Positions 1-8,877 of a stretch of 64,000 nt of DNA are shown here, piece by piece (positions within the stretch are counted from its first letter, which is position 1; every line of letters starts with the position of its first letter). The position numbers were made by a program, and so were the translations under genes. Under the pieces are notes generated by a model. It saw nothing but the letters and a program-made list of their open reading frames with translations. It did not search any database and was not told where the DNA came from. The stretch comes from Periplaneta americana. Its lineage: Eukaryota > Arthropoda > Insecta > Blattodea > Blattidae. The stretch is from positions 117,972,121 through 118,036,120 of the forward strand of contig NC_091125.1 in assembly GCF_040183065.1 (NCBI RefSeq), read 5' to 3'.

Positions 1-66
1 TGGTTTGCAATGGGTAAACTTATTGTATGTTAGTGGCAAGGCTTAACATGTGTGTCTTTGTTGCAG

Positions 67-180
67 TTCCAGTTCCAAGGACCTAGCACACCAATGGTGG
101 TGCCAGCAGGTGTACAGCTAACATTAGTCAGTGCCACAATGCCAACCAGTCTGCCTGACATACTGGGCAACATTGTTGAT
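67..180 (+). CDS. Ddx28: DDX28-like exon with motif III (SAT)
   Basis: The acceptor is ttgcag at 61-66. The frame opens with TTC at 67 and runs 38 codons to GAT at 180. I place the donor at GTGCGT (181) because this keeps phase 0 into the next exon and gives VD-TDSLQRV. The stronger-looking GTAAGA at 185 would shift the next exon out of frame. The exon holds QLTLVSATMP, motif III, which couples ATP hydrolysis to unwinding. Confidence 0.82.
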
Positions 181-3100
181 GTGCGTAAGACTGAAATCCA
201 CAGTTTAGACATGCATATTCTGTGACATTTTCTGTATAAGGAGAATTTGTATATTGATTGTCTTTAGTTCAATGGCTAAGTATAAGAACATAAATATCGG
301 TTAACTATCTCAGCAGTATCTGTTAGTGCATGAGCATTTCTTGCTGTTGGGTGTAGATGTTCAATGATGTTGCCATGCTTGCAGACAGACTCACTGCAGC
401 GAGTGAGTTCAAACCAAGTCCACCATCTGCTGCCACATGTTCCACAAAAGTTCTACAGACTTGGCCAGTCCCAGAAGCCTGCACAGCTGCTTGCCATGGT
501 GAAGCAAGATGTTGGTAGGAAACATCCCATCATTATCTTCAGGTGATTATAAATTTATAAGCTTTGTAATAAGCTCAGTGTTGGTTATGAAATTACGAAG
601 TATTCTAGAGAGTTCTGATATTATACTCGGTAGTGGTATTTGTCTTTGAACTTGTGTATCATTAGTTCGAGTCTTGTTGAGACTGATGTATTTTCGAATG
701 AAAAGATCCTAATCTTCCTGCAGCAGGGAGTAAAAGCTGGAAGTTGAAATGGAGCTTCCAGGCTAAGATGCCATGGTCTACTGGTGAAGATATTCCCAGA
801 TGTTTCATCTACTACTGCGACAGACATCTTCAGTGGTGAGGTATCCTAGATCTGAGTCTTCTGCTAGGGGTACCTGTGGCAACTGATACCCTGACTGTTT
901 GCTTGTCCTTATTTATAGAGCCAGGGATTGGCCTTGGTGTTTAGTAGACGAAACATCTGGGAATATCTTCACCAGTAGACCATGGCATCTTAGCCTGAAA
1001 GCACAGTCTACTATATACAGTCGCGAAACTCAACACGTAGTAAATATGCAAACATTAGATAGTTGCTCACCACTAGGATCGCTAATATCGCCTCATTACA
1101 GGCAATGCAAAATAGTACCATCACAGTCTATTGTTTCTAGCACCCTCAAAACCCAAGCTTCGTGACTATATAGTAGACTGTGCTGAAAGCTTCATTTCAA
1201 TTAGACACTGGCCGTGAAAGCCTACATGCTAAAAGCTGGAAGCTCTATTTCATATGCAGTCATTAGCATATGAAAGAATATTATGACATTAAACTGATTA
1301 ATGTTGTCATCAATATGATCACACCTTAGGTCAGCCCCAGGCACATACCTCAATTGAGTCACTGTTGGCTACCCTCATGTTTTGGTCTGATATGAGTAGA
1401 CAGTCTGATAAGCGTTGCTCATTGATGGATTGTATATCATCATAGAAAATCGATTGTGCTACAATTTCCACAAGGTGTAAGAAATACAATAATTTTTGCG
1501 TTCAGAAAGGACACCATAACACAGATATGTGATATACAAATCTATAAACTAAGCCTATAACAAATTTAAATTTAAGAGGGCATTTTAAGCTGTATTATTC
1601 TACAATAATAATTATCAAATCTTATGCAGAGACATAGGAACAGAAGATGGGAAAGATTGGAGAATGCTGGGTTTGCAGTGAAATATCTGCCCTTGGGCAG
1701 AACACTATGAATGAATGATTTTCTTTAGGAAGAAACGAATAGCACAGCTAGAATAGCTAAAACATTTAAATGATCATATGATCGAAGAGCACAGGTGAGT
1801 CAGTGGGAAACAAAAGTCAGGGATCAAGAATCAGAAAGTTTCACATGAAATCTAGAGAAGGTGAAAAAAACGGGCAGAGAAGACGAGAAGATTCGCCAAG
1901 GAGGAGAGAAGAGGAGATTTTGCTCTCAGTGTCAAATAGCAGTTCTTTATTTCTGATAGAAAAGAACAGTAGCTGGAAAAGCTTAAATTTGAGAAGTTAG
2001 TGGACTGAAAAACAGAAATGTGAAGGTCTACTATGACTAAAATGTAAAATTGTTTGATAATAAAAATATATCATATAAGGGACGATAAGCTTCTCAAATT
2101 TTATAGCAAATTCTGACAAATATAAAGCCCTAATGTGAGCTGTGAGTTAAAAAGTGCCCCATTGTAGCAGCCTACGAAATACACCCTGAGAAATTCAATT
2201 TATTTAACATCATAAGTCTTTCTCGACATATAGTAACGAAGAAATGTGTTTTGATATTGAAAATCAATTAGGAATTAAAATAAAAATTGTCTTTGTGGTT
2301 TTTGTTTGCATTAGATGAAAGCATTTATGATATGTTAGTTATTTATTAGAGGGTTTGATTTTAATTTCAATATATTGGATCTCATGAAATTCATTCAAGC
2401 CTGATTTCCATCTAGTTCGACTTCTCAAACTTTCACTGACATTTTATGAACTAACAGAAAATGCTGTCAAGAAATGACTTTCATACTCCATCAGCATATC
2501 TACCGTGCTATCAAAAAGGAGTGTATTATATGGCAGTAAACATTTTAATAGCCCCCCTATGGATATCAAAAAAATCAAACTCAAAAAACGAGATTATTTA
2601 GGCCCAAATTAAAGAAGTACCTAATTTCTTACGCCTTCTATTCTGTAGGTAAATTTATGACATTCAGCAACACAGCATGAATATTTCTGTCTTGTATTAA
2701 GTATCGATACTAATCCCTTGTGTTGTACTAGTATATTGTAAAACTCCTCTGTATATATTTTAACTAGACTGTGACTATAATTAAGACCTTGTAGTACTGT
2801 TAAGATTTTTTGACATATTCCATATTCTAGCTGTGAAGCTATGTATGAATACCATGGATTGTAAATAAATACAATACAATAGGGCATCTTCAGAAATAGT
2901 GGCGACTAATCCTTCAGTAAAGAGCTATCCAAAATTGTTTTGGTCTACCCAGCTTTTAAATTGTTTGTGACCCACTAGCTGTGTCAAAAATCTAAATCAT
3001 TTGTGATAGTGGTATCCTTTGTAGATGCTTTATAATGAGGGGCCTAGAACAAAAAGCAGGTAAGTGACATTATTAAAAAAAATGAGGTAAGTGCATGTTG

Positions 3101-4960
3101 TGATAGCCGAAAAGGATGTTTCTTTGGGATAAAATCAGGTAAGTGATCACACTGTGCAGTGCTGCTACATGGGCATCATTTCACCAAACTAGTGTATAAT
3201 ATTCCATTGCATGTAGAACTTTAACTGTAATTTCCTCAAAAACTAGGTTTCTGTCACTTACCTGCTTTTTGTTCTAAGCCCCTCAATTATGTTTTGTGTT
3301 TTGGAGATTTATTGTATCCGAGTTTTTCTAAAATCTGTTCTGCTTTTTTGTGAGAGATCTGTGCAGTTTTATAATATATTGGTCAAGAGACCAATGAAAC
3401 CTGTGAGAAACAGTTGTCCGATAATTCTGCCTGGTTAGATTTCTTGTAAGGTAAAGGTAAAGTTATCCCTGTGGAGGCTCACAGCATAGTTGGAAATTAG
3501 GGTTCCACCTTTGCAAACAGTAGTAGCAGGATGGATATTGATCTTATGTGCTTGCTGCTTTTACCACCAAGGTATTAATTTATGGTCCCCAGGGCCCTAA
3601 TGGAGCTGGAAAGATTAAGTCAATTAGAAAAACCCATGACACCATTAGGAAAATAACCCGCGACCATCAGTGTAGTGTTAATTACTATGCTACTATGCAT
3701 CACATGTGACCTTTGGTTTTGCTTCATTTCTGAAAAAGCCTTGGTAACGATTTTTATTGTGCTTTAAACATCTGTCTGGGTTTGAATCTACGAACTTAAG
3801 ATCCTGTGTTTAAACATACAGAATCATTACCATTAAACAGAAGGTTGTACATTAATAAATCTTTTTGAGGATATTTTATTAACTTATCTACATTTAAAAT
3901 TAATATCTTAAAAGCTAAGATGCCATTGTGCGATGTCATTTTTCTGTCACAGCAACAAGTCGTCGACATGTGACTGGATCTCCATGTTCCTGAACGAGAA
4001 TGGAGTGAAATGTACGAATCTCAATGGAAGTATGCCACTTGCTGTTCGAGAGGGCAAACTGAAAGCATTCCAGACAGGGGAGATGGATGTTTTGTCATGT
4101 ACAGATATTGGTTCCAGAGGCATCAACACAATCAGGGTGATTACTTTCATATTCATGAAATCCAGTGACCTGATGGTTTCTTCTTAGCAATTCATTGGGT
4201 GGCACTGATTATATATAACCTTTATTATAATCTTTCATTATTTTCATACATTTATTGCTCGTCGTAATTACATTGTTTTAGAATAGCCTCAGTAGTACAA
4301 TGAGTCCATTGCTCAGACATCTTTAACAGCAGATAACCAACACTGATAATCCAAATACGTTTCTTTTTATAATTTTTAACAGATTTGTAGAAGACTGCAG
4401 AATTTATCTATTCATCTGTATGATTGAAGGATTAGAAACTGACGTAGTCTCATAGAGACAGTCTGTGAGATAGAAAATCTAGACAAAGAAATGGCTAATA
4501 ACTTTGCTGAAAGCCTCTCATCCAGAAACAATTTTCGTGTATGTCGTAAATACGTTTCACATGTTACATTTACAAAGGAAACCATGATAAGAATTTTCTA
4601 CCTTTAGATATTCACAATCATTGGTTGTGTTTGAACTCACCAACTTTTGAGCAAACAGATAAAAATGTTAACATTAAACCAAGTACAGTCTTAAGAGTTC
4701 AATTCACTTCATTGGTAGTGTGACAGACTGCAGATTGAAAAAGCCTGGACTTAAGGGACTTCTTATCTAATCACATTTTCCAGAATTATCTTCAAAAGTC
4801 TATTCTAACTCCTATAACATTAAATAAAGGGAAATATCGTATTCAAAGCAAAATTTGTATTAATAACACTTTAATTGAACGTAAAAGAGTCGACTCGTTT
4901 AGTTTTATCTGATACACAAAATACTGCTAGGTGTTTAATGATGGTTATGTAGGATGCTAC

Positions 4961-5004
<44 letters not shown>

Positions 5005-6809
5005 CAACATCGTTATATATATATATATATATATCAGTGTAGCCTATATTTTATGTTGTCATACTCAGTAGTCTGATGTTTATGATGCCAGCTATTTGGT
5101 CCTACGTTCTTGGGTTCAGATCCTGTCTTGGGTGATGGATTTTAAAGGATAATAAAATCCTTAGCATGACTTCCTCTCTTAGTGATACATAGTACTGCAA
5201 AAAAAATTATTTATTAGGCCTAACCCTAAACAGGAAAGAGAGGAAGAAGAATTTTAAAATAATGTAAACATAATGTAGACGGTTTAAGATTTATCATATA
5301 ACAAAATCACAAAAAACTCATAACACAAAATTGGGCATATTTTTCTGGTGAATGAACTATGGTAATTAGCAATACTTTCAATATAACCTTCAATTGTCTT
5401 TTCTGTAATTCATAGTTTGTTCGTTGTGGCAAAAACTCTTTCTATAGGAACACTGGTTCCAGGCAGGGATAAGCCAAATTCTACAATTTTATTAGTGTTT
5501 CTGAATGACAAATTGTGGAAAGGAGAAATGTTGCAACATTTCTACCTATCTCATACGGACTTCTTTCTCCTCTTTATTCCATTGAGTGACTTCGTCAGCA
5601 CTAGCAAATTACTTCACTTAAATTCACTGACCATGCCTTTATCATAAAAGTTGCAATCGCCAGAAATATTTGTAATACCTGTACATTTCAACATTATTCT
5701 ACAAGATGGGTCAAAAGTCGCTTTCCCAATATTCGTTCGTAAGTTTTATATTTGTACACATATACAGCTGTCATAACTAGAATAAACGAATAGCTGGTGT
5801 AGTAAGTGGTGGTTGACAACCATTGTTTGTGCGTGAACTGTTTTTCCAATGTCATGTCTTGTTATTGTTATTTTGTTCTATTATGTTGGGTTGCGTCATT
5901 AGTATCTTGCAATGAATCGTAAATTGACCATAGAACAATATGTTTTTGTGCTACAACGTTGGTGGAACACAATAAGAACATATTGTGTATCGAGAAACAG
6001 GGCCTCCATTTTGAACAAAATCTGTAAAGGAATGTGTAGTCAAATGTAAATTGAATGTGATTAAATTAAGGAAGTGTTTGGGGAAAGCGACTTTTAACCC
6101 ACTCTGTATTTTAGAACATTGTTCAGCAAGATTCTATTTTGCATTTTGGGAATAACAGGCATCTCAGCAAGAACTGTTGGAACATTGGGACGGAAGATCT
6201 AAAAACAGAACTGTCCCATTCAAAACAGGACATCTGATCACTTTATTTGATGGTAATCAGTGACATGCATTTTTTTACATTTCAGGTGAGACATGTCATC
6301 AACTACGACTTCCCTCTCTACACAGCAGATTACATCCATCGCTGTGGACGGACAGGACGTGTTGGTAGCATGCAGGGATGCCATGTTTCCAACTTCGTTG
6401 CCACAGGACGGGAGGTTGAGCTGGTGCAAAAAATAGAGGCAAGTATCTCAATCAGACTCTATTTGGTAAACATTTTAACTGAAGTCGTGAAAAAATTTCC
6501 ACGGAACGAACATTGCAACAAATGAAGAAATTGTACACCACAGTTGTCTTATTGATTAGCTTAATTGTAATCTTTCTTCTATCAATATGACGTTAATATT
6601 ACAGCTGATATAGTAACAAGTACATTAATTAAGAAAGTGAGGTTGTAAAGCATATTAAAATGTAACAAAACATTGGCATTCCAACATTCTTGTATGGATC
6701 ACAGTCTGGACACTGACATTTGCACATTAAAGAGAAAGGAGTAGCAGAAATGAGGTTGCTAAAATCTTTGACTGGCTATATTATATATGTGTGTGTATAT
6801 GTGTGTCAA

Positions 6810-6840
<31 letters not shown>

Positions 6841-6955
6841 GGATTCAGAACTTCTCAAAACCTGTGCGTCAGTGGCTAACCATGACAATATCTTTGAAAA
6901 ATATTGGAGTGCAAGAGGTCAAATGACTTTATTATCAAATGCCTGGCATTAGAAA

Positions 6956-7009
<54 letters not shown>

Positions 7010-8817
7010 GGTGGCCCTTAGCTATAGGTAATTTTCCGAAAGTTAAAATTGTGCTGCTCCCACCCCCTTATCTTGTTCCAATCGACAAAAAAATGATCTG
7101 TGCAAATTTACAGCTCAATCGGACAACTGCTTGGCGACCCTCAAACGCTTTGAAGTTGGAGCATAATATACGCAACTATTAATTCCATACAAAAGCGGTA
7201 TACTCTTTCCTGTCTCGACCATTTCTTTTTTTGTTCTTAGAGAAATTGATGTGGACATTCTGACGATGCCAGCAATTGTTTAAAAATATTCTGAACGAAA
7301 TTTCCGAAAAGTTAATTCGAAAAATTCCTGAAAATAAAATGAAAAATTTAAGAAATATAAGGTTTTTTTAGTAACGCACACAACTTCTATAAGAGAAACA
7401 CATTTTCATTTTCAACAATAATTTCTACAGAATCAAAACACTATGTATATGAACGAACATTGAACATTAATTTTTCCTAAGGGAGGATTTAGTAGTAGTT
7501 TTTTTTTTACAGTCTCTGGTAATAATCTGTAAAACAAATTGTTTCTCAATTTCATCTTTTGTGAGAATATTATTGTAATCCTGAATAAGTTTGACTTTTC
7601 TTTCTGCAATGTCCTTCACAACAACTATCTTCTAAAGTTTTTTAAATTCCACTTTTGTAAACAGGATTATCTTTCCAAGTTGAAGGGTCTTTGTTGAGGA
7701 AATCGGTGCTGATAGTAAATCTCGTGAAGAAAATTTTAGTACCAGGTGTTACAAAAGACGAAAATTCAATATTCGTAAAGGAAGAAAAATCATTCTGTTG
7801 CAGAATGTAGCTCTTCAGTTGATTTTCTTCTTCTTTTTCTTCTTCACCTTCGTTTGCTTCCAGTATAACTTGAGCCATATTTGCTTTAACTGCTGTTAGA
7901 ACATAGTCATCAAATAAGGATAGAACCACAGTTTCGGGAACTAAGTACCAGGAGATGGTTGGAAAATTCATTTGCAGCAGCCTGATTTCTGGATCAATAT
8001 CCTGATAATTTATCAGTTCACGCATGAATAGGAAATCATGATAAGGTGCTTTAATTGCTTCTGATGACAGAAACCAGGCTCGAACATAGCCTACACTCGA
8101 GCAAGAAAAATACATATTCTTCTTAAAGAGTTCTTCTCCTTATGAGATACCTGAAATTGATCTTGAAACATCTAGCATGACTTCCAACTCCTAGTATATG
8201 AAATGGTATCCCGTTCTTTGGAATGCTGCCAAGAAAAATCATCGTTAAAAATTCTTATCCTCTTCATTTTTCATCTGTCCCAAAGCTCTGAATGAACTAT
8301 GTCAAAGAGATCGTCCATAATTTCCACAAAAATATCTCTTTTTTTTTTTTTTTTTCTTTTCCCTTGCCTGCAGTTTTACTCAAATATTTTTATAAACCTT
8401 CCCAATCATCATAGAGTTTGAATAACTTATGAACACAGTGGTCACTTTTTCTAGTACGGATTCGTGCTTTTTGCCAAAAAGTTAAAACTTCTTGAATCTC
8501 CAATGTTACACTTTCCTTTGTTGTAAGATTTACAACTTGTACATTGTAAAAGAAAACACTTAAAACTTGCCGGTTTGAAGGTAGTTTGGCTCCGATGATT
8601 TGATTGGAGAGAGACATAAAAGTATTGTCTTAACTTATGAGACGAACTATGTGAAGAGATTGATGACATTTTACAACTCTAGGGAAAAAATCTTGAAAGT
8701 CACTTTACGTGAGCAGTCAGCAGGTCAGCACAGACAGTTCTGAATCAATAACTGAAAAATTATTCATCAACAAGATCATGTTTAGTTATAAAATAAATGA
8801 ATAAAGCACATACAAAG

Positions 8818-8877
<60 letters not shown>

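Noticed and set aside
6439-6525. Extension of the fourth helicase exon to the stop at 6525
   Set aside because: The residues after VQKIE do not resemble the family, whereas the 11544 exon restores the expected AARR tail in phase.
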